From Thiorhodovibrio frisius (GTDB lineage: Bacteria > Pseudomonadota > Gammaproteobacteria > Chromatiales > Chromatiaceae), in contig NZ_CP121471.1 of NCBI RefSeq assembly GCF_033954835.1, positions 4,582,501-4,646,500 on the forward strand: DNA of 64,000 nucleotides, read 5' to 3'. Shown here in pieces: positions 25,918 to 34,338 of this stretch (positions are counted from its first letter, which is position 1; every line of letters begins with the position of its first letter). Both the position numbers and the translations under genes were made by a program. The notes under the pieces are model-generated. The model did not search any database, was not told the DNA's origin, and saw only the letters and a program-made list of their open reading frames with translations.

Positions 25918-28393
25918 TCCCGCCCGTGCGCTCCTGTCTGAGCGGGCGGTTTTGCTCGCCCTGATTCTTTGGACTGGCCTTCTCGGCTGCGGCCAGAGTG
26001 CGAATGCCCAGACCGATCAGAAAGATTCGACCGGACAACAAGCCAGTCCGCAGCAGGGTGCGACGGATGTGGTCCGCCCCGACCCAGGTGTCGAAGTCTC
26101 GACCGATGCACAGACCGTCGAATTATCAAGCGAGACAGCGGACGTACAAGTTCGCGAACAGAGGTCGAGCGTGGAAGTGCGCAATGCCCCGGACACCGAG
26201 GTGCGCTACACCCCACAACCGGGGCAGGACCTGCCGGAACTGCCAGCCGGGGCAGTACGGGCGGACCAACCCATCTACTCCGCCGGCCGCCGCGCCGAGC
26301 CAGCACTCTGGGCACTGTTAAATGCGGGGCGCTACGACGAATTGCAGCGCGACATCGCCCGGCTGCGCAATGAAGACCCGAACTGGCAGCCCCCGACCGA
26401 GTTGCTATTCTGGCTGGACCATCACCTGGCCGAGCAGGCGAAACCCTCCGCCCCAGCCGTAGCTGGCGAGCCCGCCGCGCCGGCAAGGCCCGATCCTTAC
26501 GCCGAGGCACTGACCCGCGCCGGTCGCCAGCAAAGCCGCGGCCAGCCCGGAGCGGCACTCAACACCCTGAAGCCCTGGCTCAAGACGATGCAAGCGCGAC
26601 GCGATGCCTCGGCCATGGCCCAGGTTGGCTGGGCGCGGCTCGCACTGGATCAGCCACAGCAGGCGCTGGCCGCCTTCCAACAAGCCTTGCGCTGGCGCGC
26701 GAGCAGCGAGGCGGCCAAAGGCGAACTGCTGGCGCTCTCCGCCCTCGGCGAGCCCGATCCGCTCCTGGCCCAGGCTGAGACCAGCACGCAACGCTGGCCC
26801 GCGCTGCGCAAGTCGGCCGCTGGCGCCCTGCGCGCGCTGGCGGTGCGAGAGCATCAGCAAGGCGATTATCAAGCGGCTGGACGCCTGTTGAGCGCGGCCC
26901 AGGGGCTCTCGCCCGCAGATCGCGACACCGAGATGCTCACCGGCTGGAACGACTTCAAGCTCGGCGACTATCGGCAAGCGACCGACACCTTCCAGGCGCT
27001 CTACCAAGCCGAGCCGGACAAGCCAAGTGCCGAGGGTCTGCTACAGAGCCTCGAGAAACTTGGCGACCGAGGCGAGCTGCGCGCGCTGGCACAAGCCCCT
27101 GGCCCACTGCGGGATCTGTGGCGACGTGAACAGGCCCAAACCCGCTTTGACCAGAGCCAGTTCCTGCGCGCCTACCGGCTCGACCCGAGCCTGAATCCGG
27201 CCCTTGAGAACATCGACAGCCCGGCACTGGCGCTCGGACTCGGCTGGCGCAGCCGCAGCGGCGATCCGGGCCTGAGCCGCCTGGATGAGCGCACCGAGCC
27301 ACTGCTGCTGGCCAGCGGCTGGCTGGGTGAAGTCGGCCTGTCCTTGGCTGTCGAGCGCATTTCGCTGGATGCCGGCAGGCCAGATGCCGACGCCTTGCTC
27401 GGCTCCTGGCCATCGCGCCGCGCGCGGCAACAATCCTTGGGCCAGTTTTCAGAGTGGCAAGCCGCTCGCCGCGACAACCAGGTCGAGGGCGGCCTGAGCT
27501 GGATGCTGAGCCTGAACGATCAGCGCCTGCAACTTGGGAACTGGCAACTGGTTGCCGCCATCGGCCAGACACCGACCGAAGGGGCACTACCGGCGGGCTG
27601 GCAGGGTCTGCTCGGCGTCGAGCGGCGCCAGTCAAACTTCGCCTGGACGGCCACCTTCGAGCATCTCCCGCTGCGCGAATCCCTGCTGTCCTACACCGGC
27701 ATGGTGGATCCTGTCACCGGCGATGCCTGGGGGCGGGTGTCGCGCACCGGTGTCTCACTCGACGGCTGGATGTTGCTCAATCCCGATTGGACCCTGAGCG
27801 GTCTGCTGCGGGCGCACGCGTATCGCGGCACCGACGTGGAAGACAATTTTGGCATTGAGGCCGGCCTGTCACTCGCGCGCAACCTGAATCACCCCGACTT
27901 CGCCTATCTGACCCTGGGGCCGGCCCTGGAATACCGGCACTTCGAGCGCAACCTCAACCACTTCACCTGGGGCCACGGCGGCTACTACAGCCCCGACCTC
28001 GACCTCGGCGTGATGCTGGCGCTCGATTTTCAGACCCGCGAGGCCGCGCACTGGTTGGTACGCGGCTCCGCTCGCGCCGGCTGGCGCATGCAGAATGAAG
28101 CCGAAAGTCCCTGGTATCCACTCGGCCTGCCACAAAATGGACTCTCAGCAGGCTTGCTGGACCCAGGCATCAATGGAACCTACGCCGATTCGCGCAAACA
28201 GGGGTTGGGCGGCTCACTGCGCCTGGAGGGCATAATGCGCCTCAGCTCATACTGGCAGCTCGGCGGAACCCTGTCAGCCGACTACAGCCCCCAGTTCGAT
28301 GAATTCAGCGGCATGCTCTTCGTCCGCCGCCTTTTCCGTCCCAGACCGGCCGTCTTCAGCAGCGATCTGCTGTCCGAGAGCATTTTACCCTGA
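25907..28393 (+). CDS. bcsC: Cellulose export protein BcsC (TPR and outer-membrane barrel)
   Basis: 828 residues from the ATG at 25907, overlapping the bcsZ stop. The N-terminus has a hydrophobic signal with a possible lipobox (LLGC). It is followed by a Gln/Asp/Val-rich linker, then a TPR-like helical region (repeated A-L-x-A-F-x-x-A patterns around residues 200-400), then a C-terminal beta barrel (LGLGWRSRSGDPGLSRLDE to FVRRLFRP) of the BcsC_C type. BcsC forms the outer-membrane channel for the glucan. It is shorter than the ~1150-residue E. coli protein because it has fewer TPRs. Confidence 0.9.
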   Translation: MGSDPARALLSERAVLLALILWTGLLGCGQSANAQTDQKDSTGQQASPQQGATDVVRPDPGVEVSTDAQTVELSSETADVQVREQRSSVEVRNAPDTEVRYTPQPGQDLPELPAGAVRADQPIYSAGRRAEPALWALLNAGRYDELQRDIARLRNEDPNWQPPTELLFWLDHHLAEQAKPSAPAVAGEPAAPARPDPYAEALTRAGRQQSRGQPGAALNTLKPWLKTMQARRDASAMAQVGWARLALDQPQQALAAFQQALRWRASSEAAKGELLALSALGEPDPLLAQAETSTQRWPALRKSAAGALRALAVREHQQGDYQAAGRLLSAAQGLSPADRDTEMLTGWNDFKLGDYRQATDTFQALYQAEPDKPSAEGLLQSLEKLGDRGELRALAQAPGPLRDLWRREQAQTRFDQSQFLRAYRLDPSLNPALENIDSPALALGLGWRSRSGDPGLSRLDERTEPLLLASGWLGEVGLSLAVERISLDAGRPDADALLGSWPSRRARQQSLGQFSEWQAARRDNQVEGGLSWMLSLNDQRLQLGNWQLVAAIGQTPTEGALPAGWQGLLGVERRQSNFAWTATFEHLPLRESLLSYTGMVDPVTGDAWGRVSRTGVSLDGWMLLNPDWTLSGLLRAHAYRGTDVEDNFGIEAGLSLARNLNHPDFAYLTLGPALEYRHFERNLNHFTWGHGGYYSPDLDLGVMLALDFQTREAAHWLVRGSARAGWRMQNEAESPWYPLGLPQNGLSAGLLDPGINGTYADSRKQGLGGSLRLEGIMRLSSYWQLGGTLSADYSPQFDEFSGMLFVRRLFRPRPAVFSSDLLSESILP

Positions 28394-28409
28394 TTCGGGT
28401 TTTGTCTAG

Positions 28410-28465
28410 CTAACGCTCATGGTCCCGGTCAGCCCGGAGAATGAATCCATGACATACACGGTGAA
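28410..28465 (-). repeat. Dispersed 54-base intergenic repeat, copy D (reverse)
   Basis: Reading the minus strand, it has GATTCATTCTCCGGG and GGGACCATGAGCGTTAG in the same order as the copies at 53787, 55417 and 62709. It lies just after bcsC. Confidence 0.8.
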
Positions 28466-28526
28466 GAGAGCGAAGAGGCCGCGTTTCGCGAATCATCTTC
28501 GCTCAGCCTGATTCGCCTGAAGTACA

Positions 28527-28559
28527 CCACCCTGCCGGCTTTGCACCGGCAAGATGGTG
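28527..28559. terminator. Imperfect hairpin between convergent genes
   Basis: CACCCTGCCGG and CCGGCAAGATGGTG can pair imperfectly around CTTTGCA. It lies between bcsC (plus) and the small secreted protein gene (minus). A role as a shared terminator is inferred from position; no T run is present. Confidence 0.3.
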
Positions 28560-28578
28560 CTGAGCTCGATCAGACAGC

Positions 28579-28743
28579 TCAGGCGACGGCTTTAGCAGGA
28601 ATGCTCACAGCGGCGGATTTATCGCCGTCCTTTTTGCCGCCACAGCTTTTGCCGTCACCAGCCGTGGCTGTTCCCAGAGCACCAAAAGCGAGGATAAGGC
28701 CAAATGCCAGCGTGCCGAGCAGGTTCATGTTGCGCGTTTTCAT
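28579..28743 (-). CDS. Small secreted protein (54 residues)
   Basis: The start ATG at 28743 is preceded by an excellent GGAGG site eight bases upstream. The product has a basic start (MKTRN), a hydrophobic signal core (LLGTLAFGLILAFGALG) ending in TATA, and a mature part of about 27 residues. That part contains DGKSCGGKKDGDKSAA with a single cysteine. This lysine/glycine/aspartate-rich pattern recalls small cysteine-containing secreted peptides such as the HvfA and bufferin groups, but it lacks their repeated motif and I do not assign it. Confidence 0.6.
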   Translation of the reverse strand: MKTRNMNLLGTLAFGLILAFGALGTATAGDGKSCGGKKDGDKSAAVSIPAKAVA

Positions 28744-28931
28744 CAGTACTTCCTCCGTCCGAAGCAGGATAAGCCAAAGGCTAGATTTTGAAGGATTCGA
28801 AAGAGCGAATTGCGAATTCGCAACCGCCTCGAAGCCTTAGCTATGGCCTGCGGCGAGATTTCCAAGACCTTCGTCCACCAAGACAGCGGCGTTATACTTT
28901 GGCAAAACTTGCCAATCGGGAGCGGGCAACC

Positions 28932-29174
28932 ATGGCGACAATCAACATTTCCCTTTCGGATGATCTGCGCGACTTTGTCAACGAGCAGGTCGTGGCGTCA
29001 AGCTATACCAGCACCAGTGAATACCTCCGCCAGCTGATCCGTGAGCACCGCGAAGTGGTGAGATTTCGCACCCTGATCGACGATGGTGCCTGCTCCCCAA
29101 TAGAAGGCGAGTTTGACAAGGGGTATTTCGACGATCTGCGGAGCCGTGCCAAGCACCGAACGACTGCTACCTGA
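28932..29174 (+). CDS. parD: ParD-family antitoxin
   Basis: 80 residues from the ATG at 28932. MATINISLSDDLRDFVNEQV and TSTSEYLRQLIREH are typical of the ribbon-helix-helix domain of ParD-type antitoxins. It binds its own promoter and neutralises ParE. Upstream in-frame codons from 28788 lack homology. The toxin gene follows 12 bases downstream but is truncated. Confidence 0.88.
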   Translation: MATINISLSDDLRDFVNEQVVASSYTSTSEYLRQLIREHREVVRFRTLIDDGACSPIEGEFDKGYFDDLRSRAKHRTTAT

Positions 29175-29186
29175 TCGGCAGGCCTG

Positions 29187-29351
29187 ATGGCTAAGCCCGT
29201 TATCCGCCGCGAGCGCTCACGCAAAGACCTGGAGGAAGCGGCTGATTTTCATTTTGCCCAGGGCGGCGAGGCTCTGGAGTTGAGGTTTATCGATGCCATC
29301 GAGCGATCTTGCAGAGCGATCGTGGAGATGGCGCCCCTTGAGGAAAAATAG
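29187..29351 (+). pseudogene. parE: ParE/RelE-type toxin, C-terminally truncated
   Basis: 54 residues: the start MAKPVIRRERSRKDLEEAAD and the following LRFIDAIERSCRAIVEMAP match the first half of ParE toxins. A TAG stop at 29349-29351 ends it where about 45 further residues, including the C-terminal strands of the toxin fold, would be expected. The remaining piece is unlikely to poison gyrase, while the antitoxin gene in front is intact. Confidence 0.7.
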
Positions 29352-29361
29352 AACGGGAAGT

Positions 29362-30279
29362 TTATGATTTCCGATCTGGTTGCTCGAGGGCATAGCGGTT
29401 GCGCCCCAGTGATTTGGCCAGGTAAAGCTGTTTGTCGGCGGCGGCGGTGAGTTGCTCGGGTTGCAGGCTTTGGGTGCAGTAGCAGCTGACCAGGCCGAGG
29501 CTGACGGTGACATGGGGGGCGGTGGGCGAGGTCTCGTGCGGGATTTTGAGTGCGATGACGTTGGTGCGGATGCGCTCGGCGATGGCGGTGACATCTTCGA
29601 GCGCGCCGGTGTCGGGCAGGATGCAGGCAAACTCCTCGCCACCGTAGCGGGCGGCCAGATCGGTGGCGCGCAACAGGGAGCCATGTATGGAGCAGGCGAT
29701 GGCGCGCAGGCAGTCGTCGCCGCGTAGATGGCCGTAGGTGTCGTTGTAGAGCTTGAAGTGGTCGATATCGAGCATGATGACCGTAAGCGGCTCGTGGCTG
29801 CGCAGGTGGCGCTGCACTTCGCGCTCCAGCACTTCGTCGAAGCGCCGGCGGTTGGCCAGGCCGGTCAGGCCGTCGGTGGTGGCGAGTTCGGTCAGGCGGT
29901 CGCGCGCGCGCTTGAGCTCGATGTGATTGCCGACCCGCATGCGCACGATCTGGGGGTTAATCGGCTTGGTGATGTAGTCCACCGCACCCAGCGCCAGGCC
30001 GCGCGTCTCGGTCTCGATATCGTCGCGCCCGGTGATGAAGATGACTGGAATATCGGCGGTGTGAGGCTCGGTTTTCAGGCGCGCGCAGATCTCGAAGCCG
30101 TCCATGCCGGGCAGCATAATATCGAGCAGGATCAGGTCGGGGTTGGTGCTGGCGGCCAGCTCCAGTGCTTTGGCGCCGTCGGTGGCGAAGAGCACTTCAT
30201 GGTCGTCCATGAATATCTTGGCAATCAGCTCGATGTTGAGGGTCTCATCATCGACGATCAAAATCCGTGGCTGGTTCAT
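29362..30279 (-). CDS. Response regulator diguanylate cyclase (REC-GGDEF)
   Basis: 305 residues. An N-terminal receiver domain (ILIVDDETLN, phospho-acceptor D53 in LILLDIMLPGMDG, the Lys of DYITKPINP) is followed by a GGDEF domain with LTGLANRRRFDE. The active site is RYGGEEF near residue 213, and an intact inhibitory site R-A-T-D lies just before it. It makes c-di-GMP from GTP when phosphorylated. The neighbouring hybrid kinases end in HPt domains and are plausible donors. The nearby BcsA PilZ domain is a plausible consumer of the signal. Confidence 0.93.
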   Translation of the reverse strand: MNQPRILIVDDETLNIELIAKIFMDDHEVLFATDGAKALELAASTNPDLILLDIMLPGMDGFEICARLKTEPHTADIPVIFITGRDDIETETRGLALGAVDYITKPINPQIVRMRVGNHIELKRARDRLTELATTDGLTGLANRRRFDEVLEREVQRHLRSHEPLTVIMLDIDHFKLYNDTYGHLRGDDCLRAIACSIHGSLLRATDLAARYGGEEFACILPDTGALEDVTAIAERIRTNVIALKIPHETSPTAPHVTVSLGLVSCYCTQSLQPEQLTAAADKQLYLAKSLGRNRYALEQPDRKS

Positions 30280-30378
30280 GCGCGTGTGGTCGGGTGATTG
30301 GAGGGCGATTGGGTGACGATAGCCACAGTCTAAATCGAAGCCTAAGAAGAAACCGGAGGAGATGACTGGCCTTAACTC

Positions 30379-33300
30379 TCACGTAGGAGTGGGAGCAGGA
30401 GCCTGAGCAGAAACAGCAGCAGAATCCGTCCTTAAAATGTCCACGATAGAACCGAGGTGCTTGCTTGCATTAGGAAAGTCCAGTCTGGCGAGCGCGGCGG
30501 CCAGTGCTTCGATGTCCGGGGAGCTGATGCGCGCTTCCAGGGATTGTCGCAGGTTCTGAAAGTCTAGGCGCGCATCAACAGCATTTATGTCTAGCTTGTC
30601 ACGCAAATGTTGCAGGGCTTCGTCGAGGTCTGTTTGAGACAGCTTCGCGACATCGCTCGCCGGATCGGGCGCGGCGGCGGGAATGCGGACCTCGCCGAGC
30701 AGTTGGCGGGCAGCGCTCAGCGCGGCGGGCAGCAGGGTTTCCAGGTGCGCAAGAGCGCTGGCGAGTGACGCGGGTAAATTGGACTCAAGCGGCTGGGTAT
30801 TCGAGCTCTCCGGGAGCGATTCGGCCGTGGCTTCGATGGCGGCTTCCAGCTCGCGCGCCGCGCGGGCGAGTGACTCCAAGGCCAGGGTCGCGGCGGAACC
30901 TTTGAGCGAATGCGCCCGCAGCCGCGCCTGCGCCCAGTGCCCGTCTTGCAGGTGCGCGCGCAGCTCTGGAACCAAGTCCGCAAACTCGGCAACGAAGGTA
31001 TCGATCAGCTTGACCAGCAGGGCGAGGTCGTCGTTGCAGCGGTGCAGCGCGGCGGCGATCTCAAAGGGCGGACAGTCACGCAGCGGCGGCGGGCCGGCTG
31101 AGTTATCCGCGCTTGCATGCCCGGCTTCGCGGGTCATCGGCCAACCCGTCGGCTGTCCGGTCGCCCGCTCCACCGGCCAATCCGTCGCCCCGGCGCTGGC
31201 CAACTCCGCGCGCAGCCAGCGTGCCAGGGTGGCGACCAGCTTGTCCAGGTCAATCGGCTTGGTGAGATGCGCGTCCATCCCGGCAGCCAGGCTCTTGGCC
31301 TCATCGCCGCGCAGGGCATGCGCCGTCATCGCGATGATGGGGAGATGCGACTGGTCGGCTTGGCGCTCTTCCCAGGCGCGAATGCGTCGGGTGGCGGTGA
31401 GGCCATCCATGCCCGGCATCTGGATGTCCATCAGCACCAGGTCGAAGGGCTCTGCGGTGACGCGGGCGACGGCGGCTTCACCGCTGTCGGCGGTCGCGAT
31501 GCTCGCCCCGAAGGGTCGCAGCAGCTCCTCAATCAGCACCCGGTTCACCCGGTTGTCGTCAACCACCAGCAGCCGGCGACCGTGCAGGTCGAGCGCTGGC
31601 GCTTCGGCGGGGACTGGCTCGTGATGGGTTGCGGAATCCGCGACCCGTTCGAACGCTAGAGCGAAGCCGAAGGTGCTGCCTTGCCCCAACTCGCTCCTGA
31701 CCCAGAGTGTGCCGCCCATGCGTTCGACCAGCTCCCGGCTGATGGCCAGCCCGAGTCCGGTGCCGCCATAACGGCGGGTGATTGAGCTGTCGCCCTGGGC
31801 GAAAGGTTCGAACAGCCGCGCCATCTGCTCCTCGCTCATGCCGACGCCGGTATCTCTCACCTCGAAGTCCAGCGTGATTGCTTCAGGCTGCTCCGGGGTG
31901 GCCTCGTGCTCTTTTGGCCCAGCGGCAGGCGCGACACGCAGTACCACCTGACCCTGCGTAGTGAATTTGATCGCATTGTTGATCAGGTTGATCAGCACCT
32001 GCCCGAGGCGCAAGCGGTCGCCCTGGACTTGGTTGGGCAGATCGGGGGCCAGCTCCAGGCGCAGGGCGACGCCCTTCTCCTGTGCCTTGACGCACAAGAG
32101 CCGCTCAACCTGAGCGAGCGCCGAGCGCAGGTGGAAGGGTGCATGCTCGAGCACCAGCTTGTTCGCTTCGATTTTCGAGAAGTCCAGAATATCGTCGATG
32201 ATGAGCAGCAGGCTTTGGGCGGCTGTCTGGATTTCGTTTAGGTAGTTGCGCTGATGGTCGGTCAGCTCGGTACGCAGTGTCAGGTGTGTCATACCAAGGA
32301 CGGCATTCATCGGCGTGCGGATTTCGTGGCTCATGTTGGCGAGGAACTGGCTCTTGGCGCGATTGGCCGCCTCGGCACGCTCGGCCATGGTCATGGCCTC
32401 CTGACTGGAGGCGCGCAGGGCGCGGTTGGCCCGCTCCAGCTCCTGGCGGGAGGCTTCGATCACGGCTTCCGCGCGCTTGCGCTCGCCGACATCCTCAAAC
32501 ACCGCGATGCCACCTGAGATGCGACCAGCATCGTCGTATAGCGGCGCCACGCGCCCCGAGAGCCACACCTCGGCCTCGCTGATGGTGGCGCGATACAGCC
32601 CCTCGAACAGACCTTCCTCGCCAGTGAGCGCGGCCTGCAATGCCGGAATCAGGCCTCGATCACGTAGCTTGCTGAGGTCGAGACCGATCAGCCGCTCGCG
32701 CGAAGTTTGCAGGATAGTCGCCAGGCGCTGGTTGCAGTCGAGCAGTTGCAGATCCTGATCGAACAGAAACACGCCGGCCGGGGAGCGCTCGAACAGCAGC
32801 CGGTAGCGACGCTCGCTGGCGCGCAAAGCCAGCTCAGCCGCCCGGCGCGCGGAGATGTCGCGGGTGACACCGTAGTAACCGCTGATCTGGCCCTGATCAT
32901 CGCGCATGGGCGCGACATTGATCTCAGTCCAGAGCCAGCCACCGTTCTTGCATTTCTGCTCCAGCTCATAGCATTGGGTGCTGGTGGACTTGGCCTGGGA
33001 TTCGCGCTCCAGACGCTGGGCGTTGGCCTGCTGGATCTGCTCAATGCCCTCGGGCTTGAGCAGGCTCCAGACGGTCTGGCCAAGCACCTCCTCGCGCGGG
33101 AAGCCGCGCAGGCGCTCATCGGCCAGGCTGATGTAGGTGAAGCGCAGATCACTGTCGAGATGCCAGATGATGTCGCTTGAGTGCTCGGTGAGATGGCGGA
33201 ATTTCTCCTCGCTTTGGCTCAGCTCGTGGCGAATTCGCGCACTCTCTGCCAGGCTCGCGCGCAGGCGGCGATTGATGCGCCGGAACTGCCAGGTAATAGC

Positions 33301-34338
33301 GAAGCTGAGCAGGATGAGCACCAGCGCGCCGCCCATGGAAAGCCGCAGCCAGGCGGGCAGTGCGCCGCGTTCGGGCGCGCCATAGAGCATGTCCGCGACC
33401 GGAAAGTCGCGTTCCAGCATGCCAAGATCGGCATAGACGGCGGCGATGTGCTGCCAGCGACCGGGGTTCATATAGCCGATCTCGACCAGATCGGCGCGAA
33501 TCAGCTTGGCGGTCTGCTCGGCCTCGAAGGTCAGGAAGGCCCGGCTCGGTGGCGGGTCGCTGATGTCGCGCGCCAGAATGTCGTCTATGACCTCTTGGGG
33601 GTGAGCGAGCGCATAGGCCCAGCCGCGCAGACTGGCGTCGAGAAAGGCGGCGACCCGACTCGGATGCCGGTCGAGTTCGGCCTCGCTGGTGAAGAGATTG
33701 TCGCCGTAGAAGTCGATCCCGGCCGAGCGCGGCGAGAAGATGGAAAACGGCAGCTCGGCCTGTTGCAGAAAGAACACCTCGTTGGTTGAGTAGGCGGAAA
33801 TGGCCTGGGCGCGGCCCTCGATCAGATCGCGGAAGTCAAATTGGTGCTCGATGATATCGATGGTGTCGAGCGGCACGTCCTCGGCCGCCAGATAGGCGAG
33901 CAGTTCCTCGGCCTGGCGCTCGATCATCACCGGCTTGCCGGCCAGATCATGGATGCTTTGCAGGTCGTTATCGCGCCGCGCGAGCAGCACCAGCGGCGAG
34001 TGCTGAAAGATGGTCGCCAGCGCCACCACCGGCTGCCCGGCGGCGCGCGCAAGCAACAGGCTGCTGGTGCCGATGCCGAATTGCGCCCGACCGCTGACCA
34101 CCTCGGCCACCACGTCGGTGTCGGGGCGGGCTTCGACCAGCTCGACCTCCAGCCCGGCGTCACGATAGTAGCCTTGGCTCTGGGCGGCGTAGTAGCCCGC
34201 GAACTGGAAGGCGTGGGTCCATTTGAGCTGCACCCGCACCGGCTCGAGCGCGATGCCGGGGGCGGCGTGCAGCAGCAGGGCGGCGAGCAGGCCGGCTAGC
34301 AGCCCGTGTTGGCGCATGCGGCAGCTGGTGATCTTCAT
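30379..34338 (-). CDS. Hybrid sensor histidine kinase with NMT1/THI5-like periplasmic sensor
   Basis: 1319 residues. A signal peptide is followed by a periplasmic NMT1/THI5-type binding domain (VQLKWTHAFQFAGYYAAQSQ, ARPDTDVVAEVVSGRAQFGI) and one membrane helix near residues 333-350. Next come two PAS domains, HisKA ([15 protein letters not shown] near 668) and HATPase with DTGVGM and GGTGLGLAIS (near 859). A receiver (LVLMDIQMPGMDG near 969) and an HPt domain (RAHSLKGSAATLAL near 1142) complete the phosphorelay. The sensor fold resembles pyrimidine or amine-type ligand-binding proteins, so a small organic ligand is likely; its identity is unknown. The start overlaps the end of the next upstream gene (ATGA), so both kinases are co-translated. 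Confidence 0.9.
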   Translation of the reverse strand: MKITSCRMRQHGLLAGLLAALLLHAAPGIALEPVRVQLKWTHAFQFAGYYAAQSQGYYRDAGLEVELVEARPDTDVVAEVVSGRAQFGIGTSSLLLARAAGQPVVALATIFQHSPLVLLARRDNDLQSIHDLAGKPVMIERQAEELLAYLAAEDVPLDTIDIIEHQFDFRDLIEGRAQAISAYSTNEVFFLQQAELPFSIFSPRSAGIDFYGDNLFTSEAELDRHPSRVAAFLDASLRGWAYALAHPQEVIDDILARDISDPPPSRAFLTFEAEQTAKLIRADLVEIGYMNPGRWQHIAAVYADLGMLERDFPVADMLYGAPERGALPAWLRLSMGGALVLILLSFAITWQFRRINRRLRASLAESARIRHELSQSEEKFRHLTEHSSDIIWHLDSDLRFTYISLADERLRGFPREEVLGQTVWSLLKPEGIEQIQQANAQRLERESQAKSTSTQCYELEQKCKNGGWLWTEINVAPMRDDQGQISGYYGVTRDISARRAAELALRASERRYRLLFERSPAGVFLFDQDLQLLDCNQRLATILQTSRERLIGLDLSKLRDRGLIPALQAALTGEEGLFEGLYRATISEAEVWLSGRVAPLYDDAGRISGGIAVFEDVGERKRAEAVIEASRQELERANRALRASSQEAMTMAERAEAANRAKSQFLANMSHEIRTPMNAVLGMTHLTLRTELTDHQRNYLNEIQTAAQSLLLIIDDILDFSKIEANKLVLEHAPFHLRSALAQVERLLCVKAQEKGVALRLELAPDLPNQVQGDRLRLGQVLINLINNAIKFTTQGQVVLRVAPAAGPKEHEATPEQPEAITLDFEVRDTGVGMSEEQMARLFEPFAQGDSSITRRYGGTGLGLAISRELVERMGGTLWVRSELGQGSTFGFALAFERVADSATHHEPVPAEAPALDLHGRRLLVVDDNRVNRVLIEELLRPFGASIATADSGEAAVARVTAEPFDLVLMDIQMPGMDGLTATRRIRAWEERQADQSHLPIIAMTAHALRGDEAKSLAAGMDAHLTKPIDLDKLVATLARWLRAELASAGATDWPVERATGQPTGWPMTREAGHASADNSAGPPPLRDCPPFEIAAALHRCNDDLALLVKLIDTFVAEFADLVPELRAHLQDGHWAQARLRAHSLKGSAATLALESLARAARELEAAIEATAESLPESSNTQPLESNLPASLASALAHLETLLPAALSAARQLLGEVRIPAAAPDPASDVAKLSQTDLDEALQHLRDKLDINAVDARLDFQNLRQSLEARISSPDIEALAAALARLDFPNASKHLGSIVDILRTDSAAVSAQAPAPTPT

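Noticed and set aside
28541-28840. A 99-codon open frame on the plus strand
   Set aside because: It is antisense to the small secreted protein gene, which has a signal peptide and a strong ribosome binding site; the plus-strand frame has neither.
30683-31624. Long open frames antisense to the hybrid kinases
   Set aside because: They arise from high GC content opposite real domains and show no protein family signals.
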